Below, one piece after another: positions 34,286 to 43,321 of a DNA stretch of 64,000 bases. The notes beneath the pieces are model-generated. The model saw only the letters and a list, made by a program, of their open reading frames with translations. It had not been told where the DNA came from and did not search any database. The translations under genes were made by a program, and so were the position numbers. Source of the stretch: Deltaproteobacteria bacterium (lineage in GTDB: Bacteria > Myxococcota_A > Polyangia > Nannocystales > Nannocystaceae); the NCBI GenBank assembly GCA_016709225.1, contig JADJEE010000012.1:2957501-3021500 (forward strand), written 5' to 3'. Positions within the stretch are counted from its first letter, which is position 1, and every line of letters starts with the position of its first letter.

Positions 34286-34490
34286 GGGGCGCAAAATAGC
34301 CCGAACGCGCGCCGCTGCAGCGGCGCGTGGTGAGGGCGGGTCTGCCACGATGGTCGATCGCGTTGCGGTCGTCGCGACGCGATCGATCGTTCGCGCCGAG
34401 GGCGCTCGCATGACGGCGTGAGGGCGTGCACAACCTCACTGGCCCGTAGCAGTCGCAAGCCGACCGCAGTTTTGCTATGCGATAGCACTT

Positions 34491-36815
34491 ATGTCCGACG
34501 ATGGCGCAATCGAGCGCGCGAGACCGGATCTGACGCAGCTGTCGGAGACAGGGCGCCAGATCGTCCACGACGAGCTCCGCCTCCTCGAGCAGGTCCGGGC
34601 CCGCATCGCCCGTGATGCCGAGATCGACCCGGACAAGATCGAGGACCTGGACGCGCAGCTCATCGAGCTGCGCGATGCGATTGCGGAGGCCAAGGAGGAG
34701 GACGTCCCGTCGCTCATCGACCAGATGCACCAGGTCGCCGCCCTCAGTCGCAAGCGCGGGCAGGGCCGCAGTCTGCCGGTCGACCCCAACAATCCCTACT
34801 TCGGTCACCTGCGCCTGCGCGAGGGACGGACGGGCAACGTGCGCGACGTGCTGGTCGGCCGCAACACGCTGCTCGACAACGGCGACGGGGTCACGATCGT
34901 CGATTGGCGCAACGCGCCGGTCAGCCGCCTCTACTACCGCTACGAAGAGGACGACGACTACGAAGAGGAGTTCGACGAGCGCACGCTCGAGGGCAAGATC
35001 CTCGTGCGCCGCAGCCTGGCGGTGCAGGACGGCTCGCTGCGTCGCGTCGCATCACCGCAGGGCACCTTCATGATCGACGGCCGCGCGTGCTTTCGCGAGG
35101 CCCAAGGCAGCGCCAAGCCGACGCTCGCTGGCGGTGCGGGCTCGGCCATCCGCGTGCCGCAGAATCAACTCGGCGTTCACGGCGACGACTCGCCGGCGCG
35201 CGCCGACAAGCACCTGCAGGAGATCACGGCGCTCATCGATCGCCAGCAGTTCGATCTCATCACGCGACCCGAGTCGGGCATCGTGCTGATCCAGGGTGGT
35301 GCCGGCTCCGGCAAGACCACCGTCGCGCTGCACCGCGTGGCCTACCTCGCGTTCCAGGACGCGCAGCGCTTTGCGCCCAGCTCGATGATGATCGTGGTCT
35401 ACAACGACGGCCTGGTCGAGTACGTGCGACACGTGTTGCCTTCGCTGGGTGTCGAAGGCGTCAACGTGACCACCTACCGCAAGTGGTCGGCGGGTCTGCT
35501 CGCGAAGATCAAGCTGCGCATCGATCAACGCTACACCGGGGCCACACCGGATCCGGTGCAGCGCTTCAAGAAGCACGCCCTGATCCTGAAGATGTGCGAC
35601 GACCTCGTGCGCGAGCAGCTCGACGAGATCCGCGCGCAGCTGGTCGAACGACTCGACGAGCGGGCCGGCGCGGAGGTGCTGCGCACGTGGGATGCGTCGT
35701 CGCAGATGCCGCCGGTGATCCGCGCCGAGCGACTCGTGAAGTGGCTCGCCGATGGGCGCGGCGCCGAGCTGCCACCCAAGGTGAAGGCGGCCGCCGGCAC
35801 CGTGGCCCGGGCCGCGCGTGAGCAGCTGCGCGACTTCGTCGGCGACTGGCTCGAGCTCAACACCACCGAGAAGCGCATCCGCGCCGCGATCCACGAGCAC
35901 GCTCCGGGCGAGTGGACCGACGGCGACATCGGCACGATCGTGCGCTGGTGCGCCCGCAAGGCCGATCTCGAGGTCGATCACCCGGATCAAGCCGTGCCCG
36001 AGGGCGCGGGGCTCGATGCCGAGGACGACGCGATCCTGCTGCGCCTGATGCAGCTCAAGTACGGCGGCCTGTTCGTGGGCGGCCGTCGCATCGAGTACGA
36101 GCACATCGTGATCGACGAGGCGCAGGACCTGTGTCCGCTCGAGGTCCGTGTGCTGCTCGATTGTGCGAGCAAGGGCAAGAGCGTGACGATCGCGGGCGAC
36201 CGCGCGCAGAAGATGGTGTTCGACAACGGGTTCGTCGACTGGCCGCAGCTGCTCGGTGACGCCGGGCTGCCGCACGTCGAGATCCAGCCGCTCAAGATCA
36301 CCTACCGCTCGACGCGGCAGATCATGGAGTTCTCGCGGTACGTGCTGGGCGCGCTCGCCGATGAGGAGCAGGTCGTCGCCCGCGATGGCGCCGACGTCAG
36401 CTACTTCGAGTTCACCGACACCGGTGAGGCGGTCGCGTTCCTGGGCGAAGCGCTGCGCACGTTGATGCACCGCGAGCCCAACGCCTCGGTGGCGTTGATC
36501 TCTCGCTACCCGCAGCAGGCCGACGTCTACTACGAGGCGCTGCGGGTGTCCGAGGTGCCGCGCCTGCGTCGCGTGCGACGCGAGGACTTCACCTTCACCG
36601 CTGGCATCGACGTCACCGACGTGCGTCAGGTGAAGGGCCTCGAGTTCGACTACGTGGTCCTGCTCGAGCCGACCCGCGCAAACTACCCCGATCAGGTGCA
36701 GTCGCGACACCTGCTGCACATCGGGGCGACACGCGCGGCCTTCCAGCTGTGGCTGCTCGGTGTCGGGCAACGCAGCGCGCTGGTGCCGGACGTGCTCGCG
36801 AACGAGCAGCCGTAG
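34491..36815 (+). CDS. helD: HelD-like UvrD/Rep superfamily 1 helicase/ATPase
   Basis: This is a 774-residue cytoplasmic ATPase. The N-terminal ~70 residues form a charged coiled coil, as in HelD, which uses it to reach into RNA polymerase. DPNNPYFGHLRLRE and VTIVDWRNAPVSRLYYRY are hallmarks of the HelD group. Walker A is GGAGSGKTTVALHR (Lys275), motif II is IDEAQDL (Asp542), motif III is TIAGDRAQKM, and the later KGLEFDYVVLLEP is motif V-like. HelD recycles stalled RNA polymerase from DNA. The assignment to HelD rather than UvrD/PcrA rests on the N-terminal region. The start follows a 205-base divergent gap with no clear promoter motif. Confidence 0.8.
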   Translation: MSDDGAIERARPDLTQLSETGRQIVHDELRLLEQVRARIARDAEIDPDKIEDLDAQLIELRDAIAEAKEEDVPSLIDQMHQVAALSRKRGQGRSLPVDPNNPYFGHLRLREGRTGNVRDVLVGRNTLLDNGDGVTIVDWRNAPVSRLYYRYEEDDDYEEEFDERTLEGKILVRRSLAVQDGSLRRVASPQGTFMIDGRACFREAQGSAKPTLAGGAGSAIRVPQNQLGVHGDDSPARADKHLQEITALIDRQQFDLITRPESGIVLIQGGAGSGKTTVALHRVAYLAFQDAQRFAPSSMMIVVYNDGLVEYVRHVLPSLGVEGVNVTTYRKWSAGLLAKIKLRIDQRYTGATPDPVQRFKKHALILKMCDDLVREQLDEIRAQLVERLDERAGAEVLRTWDASSQMPPVIRAERLVKWLADGRGAELPPKVKAAAGTVARAAREQLRDFVGDWLELNTTEKRIRAAIHEHAPGEWTDGDIGTIVRWCARKADLEVDHPDQAVPEGAGLDAEDDAILLRLMQLKYGGLFVGGRRIEYEHIVIDEAQDLCPLEVRVLLDCASKGKSVTIAGDRAQKMVFDNGFVDWPQLLGDAGLPHVEIQPLKITYRSTRQIMEFSRYVLGALADEEQVVARDGADVSYFEFTDTGEAVAFLGEALRTLMHREPNASVALISRYPQQADVYYEALRVSEVPRLRRVRREDFTFTAGIDVTDVRQVKGLEFDYVVLLEPTRANYPDQVQSRHLLHIGATRAAFQLWLLGVGQRSALVPDVLANEQP

Positions 36816-36927
36816 CGCTGGGAAACCCCGCGCGAGGAGAGTCACGGGCGCAGGGCCACCGCGGGGCCTGCGTTCCGTGCAACATGGCGCCGCGCGACCC
36901 GTCTGGTCGCGGAGGTTCGAAACACGA

Positions 36928-37542
36928 ATGAAGATCCGTACCCTCTGTGTGGTGTCGCTCCTGGGGCTCTCGCTGTCTGTCGCGTGCGACAGCAAGAAGG
37001 ACGAGAAGAAGGCCGAGGACAAGAAGGCCGAGAGCAAGGACGCCAAGAAGCCCGAGGAGAAGAAGGCCGAGGGTGGTGGCGGCGCTGACAAGGTCGATGC
37101 TGCCGCCAAGGCCGAGCCCGCGAAGGACGAGCCCGCGAAGGCCGAGCCGGCCGCCGCTGGCAAGCTCGCGCTCGACAAGCTGGGCCTCACCGCCAGCGCG
37201 CCGGCCGAGACCACCGTCAGCGATGGCATCGGTGGCAAGGGCGCGATGATCATGGGCCCCGGCCTGGTCGTGAGCGTCGAGGAAGCCTCGGAGACCCGCC
37301 CGAAGGACGTCGCCGCGGCCAAGAAGGACGCGGAGATGTACACGCCGCAGAACCTCAAGGACGAGAAGCTCGACGACGGTTGGGTCGTCACCTTCGACAA
37401 CAAGGGCGACATGGGCGCGAACTACTTCGTGAACGTTCGTCGTGACATCGCCGGCAAGTCGATCTGGTGCGAGACCACCGTGGCCTCGCCCGAGCAGGCC
37501 GCGACCGCGCTCGACTTCTGCAAGAGCCTCGCAGCGAAGTAG
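36928..37542 (+). CDS. lipoprotein with Lys/Glu-rich spacer
   Basis: This is a 204-residue lipoprotein starting at ATG 36928 with GGAGG 14 bases upstream. The signal peptide ends in SLSVAC (Cys20). Residues about 22-80 are a repetitive KKDEKKAEDKKAE-type charged spacer, then come Ala/Pro/Glu repeats. The C-terminal ~120 residues form a folded domain (KLALDKLGLTASAPAETTVS to TALDFCKSLAAK) with a single Cys pair. Homologous folded parts without the spacer occur in myxobacterial lipoproteins of unknown role. A strong bidirectional hairpin follows the gene. Confidence 0.7.
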   Translation: MKIRTLCVVSLLGLSLSVACDSKKDEKKAEDKKAESKDAKKPEEKKAEGGGGADKVDAAAKAEPAKDEPAKAEPAAAGKLALDKLGLTASAPAETTVSDGIGGKGAMIMGPGLVVSVEEASETRPKDVAAAKKDAEMYTPQNLKDEKLDDGWVVTFDNKGDMGANYFVNVRRDIAGKSIWCETTVASPEQAATALDFCKSLAAK

Positions 37543-37558
37543 TTCGGAGGCAGGCGGG

Positions 37559-37586
37559 CCGGCGCGGTCGCAAGCGATCGCGCCGG
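37559..37586. terminator. bidirectional terminator-like hairpin
   Basis: CCGGCGCG-GTCGCAAGCGAT-CGCGCCGG pairs over 8 bp plus an inner G.T wobble and a 4-bp stem (TCGC/GCGA), between two convergent genes. It has no T-run, but its position and strength suit termination from both sides. Confidence 0.5.
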
Positions 37587-37621
37587 TGGTCCGCGTGGTG
37601 CCGGTGTCCGCCCGATGGCCC

Positions 37622-38548
37622 TCAGCGCAGGTCGGGATGGGCAGCGGCGCCCCAGATGCCAGCCGGGTCGATGCCGACCACCGCGCTCGCACCGGTCGTC
37701 GGGTCCATGACCCACATCGTGCCGAGCTGATCGAACAACCATAGCGACCCGTTCGCCGCCGCGGCGCCGTACAGGCCAGTGCTGGCGGGCAACACGGCGA
37801 CCTCACCGAGGAGCTTCCCGGTGGCGGCCTCGATCGCGACGACGACGTCGCCAGACGCACTCGGGCTGGTGAACACGGTCAGGCCGTTGGCCGCGGTCGC
37901 GATGTCGCCGCGCGATTCGTAGGGGCTCACGCCTGCGATCTCTTCGAGCGTGAGCTCGGGGCCCCGCAGCCGTCCGACCGTCCACGTCGAGCCGGCCAGC
38001 GCCACCAGCGTGTCGTCGTCGGTCTCGATGGTGCCCTCGGGCAGCATCGCCAGCGAATTGGCCGGCAGATCGCCGAGCGCCCAGCAAGTCGCGCTCACGG
38101 GGTCGCACACGTGCAGCACGGCGTTCGAGATCGCATACAACACGCCGAAGCGATCGATGGCGATGTCGACGACCTGCCCGTCGGGCCCCTCGGGGAAGCG
38201 GAACTCGTTGATGAAGACCGGCACCGGGTCGAGCGGGTCGAGCCACGACAGCGTCGCCGCCGAATGCACGTAGATCACGTCGGGTGCGGCGCGACCCGGG
38301 CGATCGGGATCGGTCGGAAAGGGATCGTCGCGATCGGGGATGCCGTCGCCGTCGCAGTCGATCTCGTGGCTGTCGAGGTCGCAGCCCGGCGGTGGCTCGC
38401 CGGTGGTCGCTGCGATCGACGTGCTCGCGTCGCCGTCGTCACCGTCGTCGCCCTGCACCACGCGGGGGTCGATGAACACCGGCCCGCGACCGCAGGCGGT
38501 CGCGAGCACGAGCGCGGGGAGACGCCAAGGTGCACGCATCGGCGCCAC
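37622..38548 (-). CDS. lipoprotein, beta-propeller-like
   Basis: This is a 308-residue lipoprotein with a signal peptide ending in VLATAC. A short acidic spacer precedes a Ca-binding-type loop (DCDGDGIPDRDDPFPTDPD, as in TSP3 repeats). The remainder has repeated strand patterns suggesting a propeller (VVDIAIDRFGVLYAISNAV, GDIATAANGLTVFTSPSAS, GLYGAAAANGSLWLFDQLG). No catalytic motif was found. The start is taken at 38548; an in-frame ATG three codons downstream is equally good. A surface-binding role is likely. Confidence 0.65.
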   Translation of the reverse strand: MAPMRAPWRLPALVLATACGRGPVFIDPRVVQGDDGDDGDASTSIAATTGEPPPGCDLDSHEIDCDGDGIPDRDDPFPTDPDRPGRAAPDVIYVHSAATLSWLDPLDPVPVFINEFRFPEGPDGQVVDIAIDRFGVLYAISNAVLHVCDPVSATCWALGDLPANSLAMLPEGTIETDDDTLVALAGSTWTVGRLRGPELTLEEIAGVSPYESRGDIATAANGLTVFTSPSASGDVVVAIEAATGKLLGEVAVLPASTGLYGAAAANGSLWLFDQLGTMWVMDPTTGASAVVGIDPAGIWGAAAHPDLR

Positions 38549-38784
38549 AGTCTACGCGTCGGGGCCCAGCGCGGGGGCCCGATGGAGAATCGATCGCGGC
38601 CGCGTCGGCGCCCGTCACAAGTGCAGCTGTGGCGGTCTCGATGGGTGTGTCGGGACGCCAAGGCGCCGCCCCGATGATGCGAGAGCCGGGCATGTCGCTC
38701 GGACCCGCGTCCAAGGATGAGCTCCCCATGTCCCCGGCTCCCGCGTGAGCCGGTCGATGCGCGCCGACGCGAAAGCAACACGCC

Positions 38785-39909
38785 ATGACGACTCCCATGA
38801 ATCGATCCAACTTCGGACTCCGCGCGATGCTCGGTGCACTCGCACTCTCGATCGCTGCGCCAGCCGTGGCGACCCCACGGTCCGCGCAGGCGGCCCCGGC
38901 CATCGACAGCGCCCCGCGCTCGAGCGCCACCAACGTCGGGCCGGCAACCAGGCGCGTCGCATCGATCCCGAAGAAGATGCGGCTCACGATGGCGCTGACC
39001 TACAAGGTCACCACCGATCTCAGCGAGAACTGGGCCGGTCCGATCGGCAACAATACGGAGGACGAGATCTACTACATGCTGTCGGGCTCGGCGGCCGTCA
39101 ACGGCGTCAGCAAGGCGTTCATCGCCGGTGAGGTGCGCCCGCCCGGCGCTCGCGACATCTGGGAGATGGGCCCCAACAGCAACAAGACGCTCGTGCGCAC
39201 CTTGTTCGAGGGTGATCTCTCCGCGCTCGACACCGCGGTGCTGACGGTCGCGATCGCCGAGCAGGACAACGCCCAGCTGAACTCGTTCAAGGAAATCCTC
39301 GGCGACCTGATCCAATACGCCGGAGATGCGATCGAGAAGGAGCTCGGGACCGAAGGCACCTACGACGCGTTCAAGGGCAGCACGAAGGAGAAGATGATCC
39401 AGGACGCCGTCGGCCTGCTGAAGACCCTGGGTGACCGCAAGGACCAGACCATCGGCGTCGCCGTGCTGACCGCGAAGGGCACGCACCTGACGGCAAAGAC
39501 CGATGCCGGCATGTACTCGACGATCGCGAGCGCCAGCGACAAGGAGGTCAAGGTGAAGATGACCGGCTTCAACGGCTCATACGTCGCGCACTTCCGTCTG
39601 GTCGCCGCCGACAGCGAGCCACGTCCGGCGTCGGCGCTGTTCCTCAGCAACGAGCGCGACTCGTGCAACGCGCCGCAGAAGCTGTTGGTCGACAGCAAGC
39701 AGGGCAAGATCAGCGTTGCGCCCGGCCAGAGCTGGACCGACATCCACGTGAAGAACCGTCGCTTCGACTGGTGGTGCGACGGCGACCTCGAGCACACCAC
39801 GGCGCCCGATCCGACCAACCTCGTGCAGGCGCGCCGGGCCTCGTCGGGCGGCGCGATCGACTGGAAGTGCTTCTACGAGAGCACGCCGGGGCCGGACCGC
39901 AGCTTCTGA
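38785..39909 (+). CDS. secreted protein of unknown family
   Basis: This is a 374-residue exported protein. The signal peptide (FGLRAMLGALALSIAAPAVA) has a probable signal peptidase I site after AVA or later after AQAAPA. The mature part has a beta-rich segment (LTMALTYKVTTDL..EDEIYYMLSG), a helical middle (NSFKEILGDLIQYAGDAIEK) and a C-terminal segment with paired Cys (DSCNAPQKLL, WWCDGDLEHT, WKCFYEST). No known family was recognised. Two hairpins follow it, so the transcript probably ends there. Confidence 0.6.
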   Translation: MTTPMNRSNFGLRAMLGALALSIAAPAVATPRSAQAAPAIDSAPRSSATNVGPATRRVASIPKKMRLTMALTYKVTTDLSENWAGPIGNNTEDEIYYMLSGSAAVNGVSKAFIAGEVRPPGARDIWEMGPNSNKTLVRTLFEGDLSALDTAVLTVAIAEQDNAQLNSFKEILGDLIQYAGDAIEKELGTEGTYDAFKGSTKEKMIQDAVGLLKTLGDRKDQTIGVAVLTAKGTHLTAKTDAGMYSTIASASDKEVKVKMTGFNGSYVAHFRLVAADSEPRPASALFLSNERDSCNAPQKLLVDSKQGKISVAPGQSWTDIHVKNRRFDWWCDGDLEHTTAPDPTNLVQARRASSGGAIDWKCFYESTPGPDRSF

Positions 39910-40220
39910 GTTCCGGATGAACGCGAAGCGTTCACCCGCGACAAAGGCAAGGAGCCAAGCGATGGACCTTCCCATTGCTTGGTAGCCGTACGTGCACGCG
40001 GCGCGGTCCACTCGCTCCAACGCGGTGGCCGGTCGCGGTGCACCGAGGGTGCGCCTCGGGTCTCAGGCCCTGAGATCGGGGGCGCATCCTTCGTCTGCGC
40101 GGTGACACCAGTGGCAGCCGACACGCCCTTGGTGTCGGTCGATCGACCGATGCGGGAATCGTCGCCGAAGCGGTCGCATGGCCGATACTGCCGCGCACGG
40201 ACCGGGCCTAGCATCACAGC
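39910..40220. terminator. gap with two terminator-like hairpins
   Basis: Two hairpins follow the stop at 39909. The first, 39918-39934, is TGAACGC-GAA-GCGTTCA. The second, 39955-39982, has an 11-bp stem CCAAGCGATGG/CCATTGCTTGG with one G.T wobble. Neither has a T-run. The remaining ~240 bases show no supportable gene and should hold the promoter of the DUF1592 gene. Confidence 0.45.
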
Positions 40221-41942
40221 ATGCCCCGTCTGCTCGGATGCCCGCTCGCCTTGCTCGCGCTGCTCGCTGCGCCCGCGTGCTACACGGGGCTGGGCCCGGC
40301 GGGCTCGGGCGACGCCGAGGCCACGGCGGCTGGCGGCGACGGCTCGAGCGATGGCGGTGGCGCCGAGGGTGGGGCCAGTGACACTGGCACGGGCGAGCCC
40401 GATCGGCCCGATCCCGCGATCGGCGATCTCCACACCGCGATCGGCGTGCGACGCCTGTCGAAGTTCGAGTACGGCAACACCGTGCGCGACCTGCTCGGCG
40501 TCGTCGGAGCCGAGCAGGGCCTCGCCGACGAGCAGAAGGTCGAGTACCTGTCGAACAATGCCCACGCCAAGCAGCTCGGGCTGGCGGAGCTCGAGACCTT
40601 CTCGCGCGCCGCGGAGCAGGCTGCCGCAGCTGCGGTTCCGATGATGTCGCTCGCGCCGGGCTGTACGCCCGCGACGGCCGACGCCGCCTGCGTCGATGCT
40701 TGGCTGCCGAGCTTCTTGCGCCGTAGCTTTCGTCGCCCCGTCACCGCCGACGAGATCGCGCGGTATGGCGGACTCTTCGACGCGCGCGTCGCCGCCGGCG
40801 ATGCGCCCGCGGATGCGGTCGCGCTCGTCCTCGAGGCCGTGTTGATGTCGCCGCACTTTCTCTACCGCCCCGAGCTCGGCACCGCCGGCCCCGGGCAGGA
40901 GGGCCCGCTGGCGCCCTACGAGGTCGCAAGCCGCCTGAGCTACCTGCTGTGGGGGACGATGCCCGACGACGCGCTGCTCGACGCCGCCGACGCTGACACC
41001 CTCGCCGACGCCGAACAGATCGCACAGCAGGCCGAGCGCATGCTCGTGGATCCCCGCGCCCAGGACGGTGTGGTGCGCTTCGTGTCCGAGTGGCTCGGCA
41101 CCGACGGCGCGCAGGTGGTCAAGAAGGCCGCCGAGGTCACCGCGGGGCTGCCGGCCACGCTGCAGCAGGACCTCGAGCAGGAGACCCGCCGCTTCGTCTA
41201 CGACGCGATGCTCGGCAAGTCACCGTCGCTGACGACCCTGCTGACCTCGAGCTCGAGCTTCGCCAACGAGACCGTCGCGTCGATCTATGGCGTCGAGGGC
41301 GTCAGTGGGCCGGAGTTCCGCGCGGTCGAGCTGGACCCCGACACCCGGCGCGGCATCCTCACGCAGCCGCTGCTGCTGGCCGCGCACACCAAGGAGTCGG
41401 GCTTCTCGGTGGTGCAGATGGGCCGCTTCGTCCGCGAGCGACTGCTGTGTCAGGAGGTACCGCCGCCCCCGCCCAACGTCGACACCACGCTCGACGACAC
41501 GCCCGAGAGCGCGGGCCTGACCTACCGCGAGCACCTCACGCAGCTCACCGGCGAGGGCTCGTGCAACGCCTGTCACAAGCTGCTCAACGCGCCGGGCTTC
41601 GCATACATGGGCTTCGACGCGATCGGTCGCGTGATGACCGAGGATCTGCTCGGTCGACCGCTCGATACCCACGGCACCCTGACGGCGCTCGACGGCGTCG
41701 ATGTCGAGTTCGACGACCTCGCGGGGATGGTCGACGCCATCGCCGACTCGCAGGCGGTGCGGGGCTGCTTCGCGCGGCGTTACCTCGAGTACGCCTTTGG
41801 ACGCACGCTCGCGCCCGAGGACGTCGCGCTCTACCACCGACTCGCCGCCGGCCTCGAGGCCGGCGACGGCGAGTTCCCCGCCTTCGTCGCAGCGCTGGTG
41901 CTGTCCGACGAGTTCGCGCGCACGGGCCCGTTCGCCGAGTAG
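40221..41942 (+). CDS. DUF1592/DUF1588-type secreted protein with haem-like CxxCH
   Basis: This is a 573-residue lipoprotein (signal ending in LLAAPAC). After a Gly/Asp/Ser spacer it shows the series of DUF1587/1595/1592/1588/1585 blocks: RRLSKFEYGNTVRDLLG, FLRRSFRRPVTADEIARY, SRLSYLLWGTMPDDALLDAA, VNYN-like TVASIYGVEGV, then CNACHKLLNAPGFAYMGFDA and a closing FARRYLEYAFGRTLAPED. The CNACH motif could bind c-type haem or be a remnant of it. The family is abundant in Planctomycetes and Myxococcota and is usually paired with a DUF1552 protein, as here. Function is unknown; a role in extracellular polymer use or redox chemistry is often guessed. Confidence 0.8.
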   Translation: MPRLLGCPLALLALLAAPACYTGLGPAGSGDAEATAAGGDGSSDGGGAEGGASDTGTGEPDRPDPAIGDLHTAIGVRRLSKFEYGNTVRDLLGVVGAEQGLADEQKVEYLSNNAHAKQLGLAELETFSRAAEQAAAAAVPMMSLAPGCTPATADAACVDAWLPSFLRRSFRRPVTADEIARYGGLFDARVAAGDAPADAVALVLEAVLMSPHFLYRPELGTAGPGQEGPLAPYEVASRLSYLLWGTMPDDALLDAADADTLADAEQIAQQAERMLVDPRAQDGVVRFVSEWLGTDGAQVVKKAAEVTAGLPATLQQDLEQETRRFVYDAMLGKSPSLTTLLTSSSSFANETVASIYGVEGVSGPEFRAVELDPDTRRGILTQPLLLAAHTKESGFSVVQMGRFVRERLLCQEVPPPPPNVDTTLDDTPESAGLTYREHLTQLTGEGSCNACHKLLNAPGFAYMGFDAIGRVMTEDLLGRPLDTHGTLTALDGVDVEFDDLAGMVDAIADSQAVRGCFARRYLEYAFGRTLAPEDVALYHRLAAGLEAGDGEFPAFVAALVLSDEFARTGPFAE

Positions 41943-41972
41943 ACGCCGCAGCCACGAGGAGCTCGAGACACC

Positions 41973-43307
41973 ATGGCCAACCTGAAGATCGCCCGTCGCA
42001 CCGTGTTCACCGCCGGCCCGCTCGCGCTGTTGCTCGCCGGCATCGAGCGTCGCGTCACCGCAGCGCCCGAGGACGCGCCACGCCGCTTCGTCACGTTGTT
42101 CACACCCAACGGCCTCAACTACACCGACGCCGGCCCGTCCGGCGGTGAGAGTGACTTCAGCTTCGGTGACTACTACGACGCCTTCGAGCCCCATCGCGCC
42201 GATCTGATCGCGTTCTCGCAGCAGCACATCGGCGGCGTGCCCTACGGCACCAGCACCGAGACCGGCCACCGCTCCGGCGGCATGGGCTGCCTCACCTGCA
42301 CGTGCGATGAAGGCACCGGCTATGCCACCGGCCCTTCGATCGATCAGTTCATCGCGCGGCGGCTGTTCGAGCAGGGCGACGCGCCGGTGCTGCGCGCCCC
42401 CGTGTTCAGCATCGGCGCCAGCGGGGTCTCGAGCTACGCCCACAGCCACTACGAGTCCGCCGGCGAGGGCGTGCCGCTGGTGAACGACCCGGTCGCTGCC
42501 TACGGCAGCCTCTTCAGCGATCTCGACGCCGACGCGGCCGCGCTACTCATCGCACGCAAGAAGAGCGTACTCGACGTGTCCTACGGCGAGTGCAAGGGCT
42601 ACATCGGCGCGCTGCCCAGCGAGGGCCGCACGTTGGTGGACTACCACTGCGAGCGCATCCGCGAGCTCGAGCAGAACCTGCAGGTCTTCAACTGCGTGCC
42701 GCCGGCCGATGCGCTGGCGCAGGTCTCGGGGCTCGACCACGACGATCCCAACAACTACCCGGTGCTCACCGACTTCTTCTGGCAGATGATGGAGACCGCG
42801 CTGTTGTGCGATGCCACGCGGGTCGCGAGCCTGTCGTTCGGCAACACCGCGTTCCGGTTCTCGATGCCGTGGCTCGACGCGCCGCTCATCCCCGAGGTCA
42901 ACACCGGCGAGCAGAACGTCCGCGATCATCACTCGCACACCCACGCGGGCACGCGCGAGACGGTGGGGCTGTTCATGCGCTGGTACGCCCAGAAGATCGC
43001 GGAGTTCATCACCCGCCTCGGCGCCGTGCAGCCCGACGGCTCGCGGCTGCTCGACACCACCACGGTGCTGTTGGTCAGCGAGTACGGCTCACCCGGTGGT
43101 GCGCACTCGAACAGCGGCTGCGCGAGCTTCGTGTTCGGCAGCGCGGGGGGCCAGTTCGCCACCGGTCGTCACTTCGCGCTGGGCGACGACGCGGCCAACA
43201 CCCACGCGCTGATGGTCTCGCTGATCCAGGCCATGGGTGTGGTCGACGTCGACCAGTTCGGCCACCCTGGCGGCGGCTCGGGCCGGCTCGACGCGATGTT
43301 CGCGTGA
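41973..43307 (+). CDS. DUF1552 secreted protein
   Basis: This is a 444-residue protein, 30 bases after the DUF1592 gene and probably in the same operon. The N-terminus has a twin-arginine-like start (LKIARRTVFTAGPLALLLAG) suggesting Tat export after folding. Typical DUF1552 features include TLFTPNGLNY, the long loop TGHRSGGMGCLTCT, SIDQFIARRL, SVLDVSYGECKGYIG and a late RDHHSHTHAGTRETVGLF segment. The HHSHTH cluster suggests metal binding, in line with the alkaline-phosphatase-like fold sometimes proposed for this family. The substrate is unknown. Confidence 0.75.
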   Translation: MANLKIARRTVFTAGPLALLLAGIERRVTAAPEDAPRRFVTLFTPNGLNYTDAGPSGGESDFSFGDYYDAFEPHRADLIAFSQQHIGGVPYGTSTETGHRSGGMGCLTCTCDEGTGYATGPSIDQFIARRLFEQGDAPVLRAPVFSIGASGVSSYAHSHYESAGEGVPLVNDPVAAYGSLFSDLDADAAALLIARKKSVLDVSYGECKGYIGALPSEGRTLVDYHCERIRELEQNLQVFNCVPPADALAQVSGLDHDDPNNYPVLTDFFWQMMETALLCDATRVASLSFGNTAFRFSMPWLDAPLIPEVNTGEQNVRDHHSHTHAGTRETVGLFMRWYAQKIAEFITRLGAVQPDGSRLLDTTTVLLVSEYGSPGGAHSNSGCASFVFGSAGGQFATGRHFALGDDAANTHALMVSLIQAMGVVDVDQFGHPGGGSGRLDAMFA

Positions 43308-43321
43308 GCCGTCGGCGGGCG

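Noticed and set aside
34286..34490. Divergent gap as a riboswitch or small RNA
   Set aside because: No conserved aptamer-like pattern or strong hairpin was found by eye.
36914..36928. GGTTCGAA as part of a tRNA T-arm
   Set aside because: No acceptor stem or anticodon arm can be built around it; it lies in the leader of the lipoprotein gene.
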